Assembly: GCA_037132015.1 (NCBI GenBank)
Contig: JBAXPW010000013.1
Span: 1 to 27,408, forward strand
DNA: 27,408 nucleotides
From: JBAXPW01 sp037132015
GTDB lineage: Bacteria; Patescibacteriota; Microgenomatia; UBA1406; GWC2-37-13
Direction: 5' to 3'
The position numbers and the translations under genes were made by a program. A model generated the notes under the pieces. The model worked only from the letters and a program-made list of their open reading frames with translations. It made no database searches and was not told the origin of the DNA. Shown one piece after another: positions 8,224 through 15,623 of this stretch (positions are counted from its first letter, which is position 1; every line of letters begins with the position of its first letter).

Positions 8224-8489
8224 AAATTTAGAATTTAGAATTAGGAATTTTTTTATTGATTCATCTAGCCAAAGGCGGAAGGTTTGATACCTCGTACCTT
8301 GCTACGAAACGTGAGTCCAGAACTTGCTCTGGGATGCATATCTGTGATTGATTTGGCGGGCAGGAGTCTTTGTATTTTTTACTTTAAACTTCCTCCAACA
8401 CGGCATACGGAGTTTGATTAAATAAATTCCTATTCTCTGTTACTATCAACAGTTGGGTTTCTTTCTATTAATGCAAACTCTTCAAAAGA
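8224..8489. other. Non-coding accessory stretch before the insertion sequence
   Basis: No gene is visible. It starts with an AT-rich run of GAATTTAGAATTA-like units (8224-8252), continues with the hairpin repeat at 8261-8346, then a unique stretch up to the inferred left end of the IS at 8490. It has local GC peaks unlike the flanking intergenic DNA. Confidence 0.6.
8261..8346. repeat. Structured hairpin repeat, copy A
   Basis: About 86 bp that align with 23171-23260 at roughly 72 of 86 positions plus one 4-nt gap. Two successive hairpins can be drawn: CGTA-CCTTGC-TACG (8293-8306) and CCAGA-ACTTGC-TCTGG (8317-8332). Both loops contain CTTGC. A third stem, GCC-AAA-GGC near 8268, is shortened against copy B. 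It lies between a stop codon and an IS remnant. Confidence 0.7.
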
Positions 8490-9451
8490 CTAACCCACAT
8501 GCAGTTTCTTGATAAATGAAGATGATTTAAGGCAAAATAAAAGGATAGGCCATCAGTTCCACCTAATAAACCTACCCTTATGAATATTTTACAAGAATCA
8601 GTAAAAATTATAAACAGATTATTTCTTCCTCATGTACATGCTCATCAGAAATATCTATTTCAATTTGGTATGTATGCCTTTGTATTAACGAGCCGATTTG
8701 AAAGTCTAAACAGTAATGCCCGATTGATTATAGATAATCCCAATACTGCAGTATCAAAAGTATACAGACTCCTGAGAAATGAATCTCTTCTTAATAGTTT
8801 TGGTACATTCTCAGCAAGTGGTAATCATTGACTTTTCTACCTTCTGTGGATTTCAGGTATTAACACTTGCTGTACAAACTCATGAAGGACGAGCAATACC
8901 TGTGTATTTTGACTGTCTCACTTATCCAATTGAGTTTGTAGGCAGTCAAAATATTTTCATTATTGATACTCTTAAACGCTTTATCGAGCAGTTTAAAATC
9001 AAACCAGCTTTTGTTCTTGATCGAGGGTTTACTATTCCGTCTCTCATTCAATTTTTTGAGGCAGATGAAATTGTATTTTACGTTAGATGTAAAAAAACAA
9101 AATTGATTTCTATCCCTGATGGAAATGGAGGAGACACTATGCTTTCAGCACAGGCACTCAAACATACAAATGATACTACTATAAAAGCCTACGGAGATCT
9201 TCAGCTTCGGCTTATAAAATCTGCTTTTAATCGTAAAAAACATAAGGAGCCATGGTATATTCTGACAAATGATTTTTCATCTACCAGAAAAGAAATTATT
9301 ACCATCTATTATCATCGCTTTGAGATTGAAGAAACATTTAAAGATTTAAAACATGTATTTGGTTTAAAAAAGTTTTTTATTAAACGTATGATGAGTTTTA
9401 AAGTGTTGCTTTGGTGTATGATATTTTGCTAGCATAAGTGCATGTGGTCAG
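8490..9451 (+). mobile_element. Degenerate IS4/IS10-like insertion sequence
   Basis: Inferred from a broken DDE transposase gene and imperfect terminal inverted repeats: CTAACCCACATGCA at 8490-8503 and, on the opposite strand, CTGACCACATGCA at 9439-9451 (one substitution, one gap). IS10 and IS50 ends also begin with CTGA. No target duplication is evident: the 9 nt outside each end match at only about 5 positions. At 962 bp it is shorter than usual members, consistent with an internal or 3' deletion. Confidence 0.5.
8580..9432 (+). pseudogene. IS4-family (IS10-type) transposase, frameshifted and C-terminally short
   Basis: Two overlapping frames make one protein: 8580-8831 gives the N-terminal domain ending RLLRNESLLNSFGTF, and the frame from about 8779 to 9432 carries the catalytic core. 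Visible core residues: first Asp in VVIIDFST, second Asp in VLDRGF, and YYHRFEIEETFKDLK, which exactly fits the IS4 signature Y-x2-R-x3-E-x6-K with the third acid. A +1 shift near 8780-8830 separates the halves. The frame stops about 25 residues after the signature whereas IS10 continues roughly 95 more; a further shift at about 9425 would extend the reading through ASISACGQLTNSCAFW to 9493. Probably inactive; programmed frameshifting is a less likely alternative because no slippery heptamer is evident. Confidence 0.8.
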
Positions 9452-9500
9452 TTAACAAATTCTTGTGCCTTTTGGATTATGATTCGTGTATCATGAATAT

Positions 9501-11591
9501 ATGAACTTATCTGAACTTCTTAGTCCCCGTTCAATTGCGGTAATTGGTGTGTCTGAAGATGCCCGAAAAGTAGGACATTTGGTTGCGAAAAATATTAGTG
9601 CTCAGGGATTTGGAGGAGAATTATTTTTTGTAAATCCTAAAGGTGGTGTATTGTTTGATAAACCTGTTTACTCACATATTTCAGATATTCCTCAATCAAT
9701 AGATCTGGCGGTTTTAGCTCTTCCAGCAGATATTTCATTATCTTATCTTGATGAGCTCCAAACTAAAGGTATTCACAATGTTGTGATTTATGGAGCAGGA
9801 TTTAAAGAAGTTGGTGAAGAAGGAATACAAAGAGAAGCACTTCTTATTCAAAAAGCGAATGAGTATGGTATTTCTTTATTGGGTCCAAATTGTATAGGTT
9901 TTATCAACTCATCATTAGGAATCAACGCTACATTTCTTAAATATACTGTTCCAAAAGGATCTATTGGATTCATATCTCAATCAGGAGCACTCGGAAGTGT
10001 CTTAGTTGATAGTCTTGTAAAAAAAAATGGTATGGGAATATCTTATTTTATAAGTCTCGGAAATAAAGCTCAAATTAATGAATCAGATGCTATTGAATTT
10101 CTCATAAATGATCAGGATACTCATGTGATAGCGCTATATCTTGAAGATGTAAAAGATGGTCCTCGATTCAGAGATGTCTTACAAAAAGCTTCAGCAAAAA
10201 AGCCAGTGGTTGTATTAAAATCTGGCACAACATCTGTAGGATCTCAGGCGGTGATTTCCCATACGGGTGGAATGGTAGGTGATGATCAGGTTATTGATGC
10301 AATCTTTAAACAATGTAATGTTATACGAGCTCAATCATTTGAAGAATTTTTCCAGCTCATACGTCTTTGTAGTTTTAAACGATTGCCTCTAAATAATAAT
10401 GTGCTTGTTTTAACAAATGCCGGTGGAGTCGGTGTGTTGCTTGCCGATGGTTTGATACATGAACAACTTGATCTCTTCACTATTAGCGAAGATGTGAAAA
10501 ATAAAATTCATAATTCGATGGGTACTAGAAGATATATATCTGTTCATAATCCAATAGATTTGTTGGGAGATGCGAGCGCCTTTGATTATAAACAGGCAAT
10601 AAGTGCTATGATTTCAGAAAAAGATATTGGTAGTATTATTGTGTTGCTTACTCCTCAGGCGAATACACAAATTCAAGAGACTGCACAGGTGATCTGTGAA
10701 GTACAAGAGAAATTTAATGTATCTATTTATCCAGTGTTTATGGGTCAGCAATCAATAGAAGGTGTACATGAAATTTTTGCTAATGCACAGATTCCCTTTT
10801 TTACATCATACGATGTACTTCCACAAGTGATTCGAAAACTTCATCTTTATTCTAAAAAAAAGAGTATCAAGAATTTTGATTTAGGAACATCATTATCACT
10901 ACTTTCAATATTATCAAACGAATCTCATATCCGTGCAATTCTTCAACAATGGAAAGGTAAGCCGTTCGTTAATCTCATTGATTCATTAGCATTACTAAAG
11001 CATGCAGGTATGCCGATTTCGGATCTGACAACAATGAATGAATTATCAGACACACATCCTCTTGCTAAGGCATTGGGATTTCCACTTGTTGCAAAGATTA
11101 ACTCAGATCTTATAACTCATAAAACAGAGGTGAAAGGTGTGTGGCTTGATATCAAATCGGAAGATGAATTATCAATGGCATTTCTCGAATTACAAAAAAT
11201 AGGTAGAGAAAAAAAGAGTCAAGTCATATTGCAAAAGATGTTATCTGGATATGAGGTATTTGTTGGAATAAAACGTGATGCGACGTTTGGTCCAGTTGTG
11301 ATAATCGGAACAGGAGGTATTTACACTGAGTTGTATAGAGATATTGCTTATAGGGTCCTCCCAGTGAAAAAAATTGATTTTGATATGATGCTTCGAGAAA
11401 CTCATCTCCAACAGTTGTTTGATGGATTTAGGGGAAAACCCACAGTTTCTTCTGATCCATTATTTCAGCTCATAAGTGCTTTGGGAGCCTGCATTGAGAG
11501 ATTTAATGATATAAAAGAGATAGATCTTAATCCAGTTATTGTTTCTCCTTTAGGTGTTACTATAGTTGATGCACGGATTATACTTATCTGA
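9501..11591 (+). CDS. Acetate/acyl-CoA ligase (ADP-forming), fused alpha-beta
   Basis: Energy-conserving enzyme: acetyl-CoA (or acyl-CoA) + ADP + Pi gives acid + CoA + ATP, a cytoplasmic substrate-level phosphorylation step of fermentation. With the start at 9501 it is 696 aa. Order: CoA-binding Rossmann domain (about 1-135, LLSPRSIAVIGVSEDARKVG at 6-25), succinyl-CoA-ligase-like flavodoxin domains (FISQSGALG 157-165) with the phosphohistidine His254 in ISHTGGMVG, and a C-terminal ATP-grasp domain (about 480-696, with VILQKMLSGYEVFVGIKRD and GTGGIYTEL). The frame begins five codons earlier at 9486; MNLSELLSPRSIAVIG fits the family better. It begins 50 nt after the IS right end. Substrate range is not deducible. 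Confidence 0.93.
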   Translation: MNLSELLSPRSIAVIGVSEDARKVGHLVAKNISAQGFGGELFFVNPKGGVLFDKPVYSHISDIPQSIDLAVLALPADISLSYLDELQTKGIHNVVIYGAGFKEVGEEGIQREALLIQKANEYGISLLGPNCIGFINSSLGINATFLKYTVPKGSIGFISQSGALGSVLVDSLVKKNGMGISYFISLGNKAQINESDAIEFLINDQDTHVIALYLEDVKDGPRFRDVLQKASAKKPVVVLKSGTTSVGSQAVISHTGGMVGDDQVIDAIFKQCNVIRAQSFEEFFQLIRLCSFKRLPLNNNVLVLTNAGGVGVLLADGLIHEQLDLFTISEDVKNKIHNSMGTRRYISVHNPIDLLGDASAFDYKQAISAMISEKDIGSIIVLLTPQANTQIQETAQVICEVQEKFNVSIYPVFMGQQSIEGVHEIFANAQIPFFTSYDVLPQVIRKLHLYSKKKSIKNFDLGTSLSLLSILSNESHIRAILQQWKGKPFVNLIDSLALLKHAGMPISDLTTMNELSDTHPLAKALGFPLVAKINSDLITHKTEVKGVWLDIKSEDELSMAFLELQKIGREKKSQVILQKMLSGYEVFVGIKRDATFGPVVIIGTGGIYTELYRDIAYRVLPVKKIDFDMMLRETHLQQLFDGFRGKPTVSSDPLFQLISALGACIERFNDIKEIDLNPVIVSPLGVTIVDARIILI

Positions 11592-11592
11592 G

Positions 11593-11621
11593 TTGATTTA
11601 GTAGCCTCAAAATGATATAAT
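11593..11621 (+). promoter_or_regulatory. Promoter of the sortase gene
   Basis: TTGATT (11593-11598), a 17-nt spacer and TATAAT (11616-11621) with a TGA extension, TGATATAAT. It begins 1 nt after the upstream stop codon. The ATG at 11630 is only 8 nt past the -10, so transcription would start at or 1-2 nt before the ATG. This is the best -35/-10 pair in the window and the best case for a leaderless mRNA. Confidence 0.65.
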
Positions 11622-11629
11622 TATAGGAT

Positions 11630-12241
11630 ATGTTTTATCGGACTATTATATTTCTTGAGCTTGTTTTGTTGGTTTTCTGCACTTTCTATATGATAAATCA
11701 GACAACGATCGATGCAGGAATTTCTGATTCCTTTTTTTCAAGAGGTCCTAGTGTAGCTCCATTATCTATGCCGGCTCCTACATCTATTCCAATAGGAATT
11801 CCTATCCTAATCTCAATTCCTCGATTACAACTAGAAAATGTTGATATTCAAGAAGTTACAACTGACTCATTTGGGAAGATGGGTATTCCACAAGACTCAT
11901 TTTCTTTGGGTTGGTATAGAGATGGTGTGAGACCGGGCGAATTGGGTTCGGCAGTATTGGCAGGTCATTATGATATGTCGACAGGTGCTCCTGCAATTTT
12001 TTATAATCTTCATACTATAGAGCTTGGTGATTCGATACAAATTCAGGATTCAAATGGAATGTTTTTCACATTTATTGTTGAAGAAAAGAAGTTGTATCAT
12101 TTTGAAGAAGCTCCTATTGATACTATTTTTTATCGTAAAGACGCAAAACGATTAAATCTTATTACTTGTGCTGGTGTTTGGGATGTTACACAACATAATT
12201 ACAATCAGCGAGTTGTTGTATATGCCCGATTGGTGGAATAA
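11630..12241 (+). CDS. Sortase (class F/E-like cysteine transpeptidase)
   Basis: Membrane-anchored transpeptidase that cleaves a C-terminal sorting signal and couples the protein to a surface nucleophile. One N-terminal hydrophobic helix (5-23), a Pro/Ser-rich linker (about 38-60), then a beta-barrel. All three catalytic residues are present: His113 in LAGHYD, Cys180 in LITCAG and Arg194 in YNQRVVVYA. The short barrel and the GHYD...TIELGD pattern resemble class F or E enzymes seen in actinobacteria and CPR. No LPxTG-type substrate is encoded in the window, so the substrate is elsewhere. It converges on cysS with 4 nt between the stops and no terminator hairpin. Confidence 0.92.
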   Translation: MFYRTIIFLELVLLVFCTFYMINQTTIDAGISDSFFSRGPSVAPLSMPAPTSIPIGIPILISIPRLQLENVDIQEVTTDSFGKMGIPQDSFSLGWYRDGVRPGELGSAVLAGHYDMSTGAPAIFYNLHTIELGDSIQIQDSNGMFFTFIVEEKKLYHFEEAPIDTIFYRKDAKRLNLITCAGVWDVTQHNYNQRVVVYARLVE

Positions 12242-12245
12242 ACAC

Positions 12246-13658
12246 TTATTTTGATTTTACCTCTGTTCCCGTAGGTGTATCCTTCACAATAAATCCTTTT
12301 TTGAGAATTTCATCTCGAAGGATGTCAGATTGAGTAAAATCCTTATTTTTTCTCACTTCTTCACGCATTTTTACCAACTGTTTTATCTCATCTGGTATCT
12401 CTTCAATGATAATATCTGTAACATCTGCAAGACCTAGATGAAAGATATGATCAAATTCATAAAGTAAATCTAGTTTGTCTTCTGATGGAATATTTGATTT
12501 GACTACTTGCCACATCACTGCCACTGCCTGAGGAGTTTGAAGATCATTTGATACATTTTCTGTAAATTCAGAACGAAATTGATCAATTTTTTCAAGTTTG
12601 TCTTCAGATAACATAGTGCGTTGAGTTTGAGATCGTAAAGTGCGGATATTTTCGTAAAGATTTTCGAGAGCCTTTTGTGCTCCGCTGAGTGCTTCCCATG
12701 TAAAGTTCATTTGTTGACGATAGTGAGTTTGTAAAAATAACAGTTTCAGAGCATATGGATTGATATTTTTTTCTTTCAGAGTGTCTTTGGTAACAAAATT
12801 ACCAAGTGATTTACTCATTTTTTCACCCTCCACCATAAGATGTTCATGATGCACCCAATATTTGACAAAGGGTTTCCCTGTAATTGATTCAGATTGTGCA
12901 ATTTCATTTTCATGATGTACAGGAATATGATCAACTCCACCTGTATGTATGTCAATCGTCTCCCCGAGATATTTCATTCCGAGTGCAGAACATTCAATAT
13001 GCCAGCCCGGAAATCCGTCGCCCCATGGTGAATCCCAATGCATGACATGGTCTGCAAATCTACCTTTTCGAAAGAACCAAAGTGCAAAGTCAGCGGGATG
13101 TTGCTTTTCTTCATCTACAACTACTTCATCACGAACACCTGTTTGTTTATCATCAATTTTTTGTCTTGAAAGATTTCCATATGCAGGAAATGATTTTATA
13201 TCAAAATAGAGCGCTTCATCAGTGATATACGTGTGGCCTTTTTCCTCAAGTTTTTTGATGAGAGATATCATCTCGGGTATATTATCTGTAACTTTTGCAA
13301 CGGTTGTAGGTTTTGATATACCAATTGAATCCATTGAAATATTGAAATAATCAGTAAAAAATTGAGCGACTTCCCATACTGTTTTATTGAATTTTTTTGC
13401 TCCTTTTTCTAATTTATCCTCGCCTTCATCACCATCACTTTGAAGATGTCCTACATCGGTGATGTTCATGACATGGTTTACAGAAAAACCATTATAAATA
13501 AGTGTGTGTTTTAAAATATCATCCATGTAATATTTACGCATATGTCCAATATGAGTATAATCATATACGGTTGGTCCACATGTGTACATCTTGACCTTAT
13601 GATCATCTAAAGGAATAAAATTCTCTATTGTTCTACTGAGGGTGTTATAAAGTTTCAT
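12246..13658 (-). CDS. cysS: Cysteinyl-tRNA synthetase
   Basis: Class I synthetase charging tRNA-Cys. With the start at 13658 it is 470 aa. Zinc ligands: Cys27 in YTCGPTVYDYTHIGH, Cys223 in HIECSALG, and the HH-E cluster around 248-252 in IPVHHENEIAQSE. Signature HIGH is 36-39 and KMSKS 280-284. A helical C-terminal domain binds the anticodon. The frame is open 24 codons further up, but those codons overlap the end of the nucleotidyltransferase gene; MKLYNTLSR is the standard N-terminus and a TATAAT lies 6 nt before it. It follows the nucleotidyltransferase gene by 7 nt. Confidence 0.96.
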   Translation of the reverse strand: MKLYNTLSRTIENFIPLDDHKVKMYTCGPTVYDYTHIGHMRKYYMDDILKHTLIYNGFSVNHVMNITDVGHLQSDGDEGEDKLEKGAKKFNKTVWEVAQFFTDYFNISMDSIGISKPTTVAKVTDNIPEMISLIKKLEEKGHTYITDEALYFDIKSFPAYGNLSRQKIDDKQTGVRDEVVVDEEKQHPADFALWFFRKGRFADHVMHWDSPWGDGFPGWHIECSALGMKYLGETIDIHTGGVDHIPVHHENEIAQSESITGKPFVKYWVHHEHLMVEGEKMSKSLGNFVTKDTLKEKNINPYALKLLFLQTHYRQQMNFTWEALSGAQKALENLYENIRTLRSQTQRTMLSEDKLEKIDQFRSEFTENVSNDLQTPQAVAVMWQVVKSNIPSEDKLDLLYEFDHIFHLGLADVTDIIIEEIPDEIKQLVKMREEVRKNKDFTQSDILRDEILKKGFIVKDTPTGTEVKSK

Positions 13659-13664
13659 TTGAGT

Positions 13665-13670
13665 ATTATA
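13665..13670 (-). promoter_or_regulatory. -10 box before cysS
   Basis: Minus-strand TATAAT overlaps the stop codon of the upstream nucleotidyltransferase gene and ends 6 nt before the cysS ATG. No TG extension and no clear -35. A possible internal promoter giving a leaderless cysS transcript. Confidence 0.3.
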
Positions 13671-14883
13671 ATATAGGTGCTTCTTTATCTTCAAATACAA
13701 CTTCACGAGCATTGGTGAATGTATATGCACCCATTTTGATTCCGGGATAAATTGTAGTAAACATCTCTACATCTGCATAGTCGCCAATAAATGCTCCTAG
13801 TTCTACTTTTCCCGTATCAACAACTTCCTTTTTAATTTTCATTTTAATTGTTGATTTGTCTTCGTTTTGTATCGTGGTAACTGAACCAGAGTGAAAAGTA
13901 TCATGATTACCAAATACGGTATGTGAAATCAGACATAATGACTTGATTTCAGTATGTCGCCCAGCAACGACAGAATCTATGATATTGGCATGACCGATGG
14001 AACAATGATCTCCAAAGACCGCAAAGTTCTTAAAGGTGCAGTTTGGGCCGATATCACAATGTTCTCCAAAAATAAAGTTGCCTATTAATTTTGTACCTGT
14101 TCGTATAATGGAATGTTTTCCGAGTCGTACATTCCCTTCTATGATCACTCCCGGTTCAATCTCACCTTCGATATGACCAACTGTATTTTTCATAAGAAAT
14201 TCAGTCGCTTCAAGAATATGCCATGGATATCCAATTGGAAGCCAATATCCTGTTGTCTGTACTACTTCTATACCCACTGTTTGTGCATATGCGCTGATTA
14301 GATCTGTGAGTTCATACTCACCTCTTTCTGACTTTTGAATTTTATCGTAAAATGCAAATGATGCTTTGTCAAGAAGATAGATTCCCAGATTGACTATTTT
14401 ACCAATCTCATCCTTTGGTTTTTCAATAATAGATTCAAGAGTGTTGTCTGGTTTGATTTTTAGTACACCAAATTTTTGCCAGTCTTCTCGTATTTTTCCT
14501 GCTACTGCCTCTTTTTTTGTTGAAAGTTCATCAAAAATTTTTGGATCATAAATATCATCTGCGTAAGCAATAAAAATTCTATTAGTGTGAACATATGGCT
14601 CTGCTGATCGAAGTGCGTGTGCCGTACCTCCTTGTTCGTGTTGAATTGAATATTCTATAGGAGTTGATTCGTATGAGGAACCTACGTGTCTTCGGAATAA
14701 TTCAAGATACACTTCGGGAACAACGATAATGATTTTTTCAACATGTTTGTGAATTGCTTTGACAGTGTGTAAGATAGCACGTTCTCCTGCAATCATAACC
14801 ATTGGTTTTGGTGTTGTTTGTGAATATGGTGCAAGGCGTGATCCTTTTCCAGCTGCTAAAATTATTCCTGTGCATGATTGCAT
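13666..14883 (-). CDS. Sugar-1-phosphate nucleotidyltransferase with left-handed beta-helix (GlmU/RmlA-like)
   Basis: Activates a sugar phosphate to an NDP-sugar for envelope polysaccharide or glycoprotein synthesis. N-terminal GT-A-like domain (1-235) begins GIILAAGKGSRLAP (6-19) with TPKPM (24-28), includes the QGGTAHALRSA base/sugar-binding stretch and IAYADDIYD (about 109-117) for metal binding. The C-terminal part (about 245-395) is made of hexapeptide repeats such as IEGNVRLGKHSIIRTGTKL, indicating a left-handed beta-helix trimer that may carry acetyltransferase activity as in GlmU. At 405 aa it is shorter than bacterial GlmU. It starts 1 nt after the HAD gene stop. UTP versus other nucleotides and the sugar cannot be fixed. 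Confidence 0.85.
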   Translation of the reverse strand: MQSCTGIILAAGKGSRLAPYSQTTPKPMVMIAGERAILHTVKAIHKHVEKIIIVVPEVYLELFRRHVGSSYESTPIEYSIQHEQGGTAHALRSAEPYVHTNRIFIAYADDIYDPKIFDELSTKKEAVAGKIREDWQKFGVLKIKPDNTLESIIEKPKDEIGKIVNLGIYLLDKASFAFYDKIQKSERGEYELTDLISAYAQTVGIEVVQTTGYWLPIGYPWHILEATEFLMKNTVGHIEGEIEPGVIIEGNVRLGKHSIIRTGTKLIGNFIFGEHCDIGPNCTFKNFAVFGDHCSIGHANIIDSVVAGRHTEIKSLCLISHTVFGNHDTFHSGSVTTIQNEDKSTIKMKIKKEVVDTGKVELGAFIGDYADVEMFTTIYPGIKMGAYTFTNAREVVFEDKEAPIL

Positions 14884-14884
14884 A

Positions 14885-15448
14885 TTATTGTAGTAATGTT
14901 TGAGTTAATATCGTTTCAACCCAAGGAAATTGTAATTTAATTTTTTCAATTAATGTAACATCATCATCAATTATTGTTACTTTATTATACGAAATATTAT
15001 GATGGATAAATTCAGAATCTTTCATATGTAATGAGAATATTTCAAATTTTGGTTGATGAGTAATGAGAATATCATCAAAAAGTGATTTCAGATGAAAATG
15101 ATTAATTTTGACGAGCTGTATTTTTTCATTTCCCAGACTGAATAATACTTTATTTCCATTAAATGAGCGCACTAGGTTGAGAACTTGTTCATTTGTTTGT
15201 ATGAGGGAAAGTCCCTGTTCTAACGACTGCATGTAATCATTAAATGTGATGCTATAAGAATCTTGTAATATCTTACTAAATGCTTCCATCCAATCGCTAT
15301 TTATTGCAATTATTTTAGATTCACTATATTTAGAATACATTTCTGCTACTGAGGTGTGAGATTTATTAGCCAAGTCCTTAAAAAAAAATTCTTTTAACGA
15401 AGTAGTATTGATCAGGGTATCATCCAAATCGACAAGTAGTATATTCAT
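14885..15448 (-). CDS. HAD-superfamily hydrolase
   Basis: Predicted phosphatase of 187 aa. Motif I is DLDDT with nucleophile Asp7 and acid Asp9 (the start MNILLVDLDDTLIN fits the family). Motif II Ser lies in VLFSLGN, motif III Lys in the HQPKFE region, and motif IV in VTIIDDDVTLI supplies the metal-binding Asp residues. A helical cap sits between motifs I and II. First gene of a HAD-nucleotidyltransferase-cysS unit with a 1-nt gap to the next gene, so it might dephosphorylate a sugar phosphate used by that enzyme; this is inference from position only. Confidence 0.8.
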   Translation of the reverse strand: MNILLVDLDDTLINTTSLKEFFFKDLANKSHTSVAEMYSKYSESKIIAINSDWMEAFSKILQDSYSITFNDYMQSLEQGLSLIQTNEQVLNLVRSFNGNKVLFSLGNEKIQLVKINHFHLKSLFDDILITHQPKFEIFSLHMKDSEFIHHNISYNKVTIIDDDVTLIEKIKLQFPWVETILTQTLLQ

Positions 15449-15474
15449 AGTTTGTTTGTATTTCTATCAAAATC

Positions 15475-15483
15475 ATTATATCA
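15475..15483 (-). promoter_or_regulatory. Extended -10 promoter of the HAD gene
   Basis: Minus-strand TGATATAAT about 26 nt before the ATG at 15448. No good -35 at 17 nt. Same nonamer as before the sortase and tRNA-Pro. Confidence 0.5.
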
Positions 15484-15493
15484 TGTTAAATCA

Positions 15494-15568
15494 GGTCAAA
15501 AGTGCAAAGGGAAAAAGAGTTCATCAAATTCATAAAGTCAAAAGTCGAAAGTCTAAATTTAAACGATG
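15494..15568 (+). repeat. Purine-rich AAAGTC intergenic repeat, copy 1
   Basis: Runs of AAAAGTGCAAAG, AAAGAGTTCATCAA and ATAAAGTCAAAAGTCGAAAG. It shares AAAGAGTT(C/T)ATCAA and ATAAAGTCAAAAGT with copy 2 (17533-17600). It fills the 175-nt divergent gap between the HAD and transporter genes. The strand given is the purine-rich one. Confidence 0.65.
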
Positions 15569-15623
15569 CTTGCTCGCCGAATTGTGGTTAAATAGCAAAT
15601 TTTAATTCTTAATTTAATATAAT

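Noticed and set aside
8779..8831. Programmed ribosomal frameshift in the transposase
   Set aside because: No clear slippery heptamer or following pseudoknot, and the gene is also short at its 3' end, so decay is simpler.
13659..13730. N-terminal extension of the cysS frame by 24 codons
   Set aside because: It overlaps the 3' end of the nucleotidyltransferase gene, and MKLYNTLSR is the usual CysRS N-terminus.
15408..15605. 65-codon plus-strand frame across the HAD start and AAAGTC repeat
   Set aside because: Part is antisense to the HAD gene and part is repeat DNA; composition is not protein-like.
15618..15623. TATAAT directly before the transporter start as its promoter
   Set aside because: Transcription would start inside the first codons; no good alternative start follows before TM helix 1, so it is probably chance.
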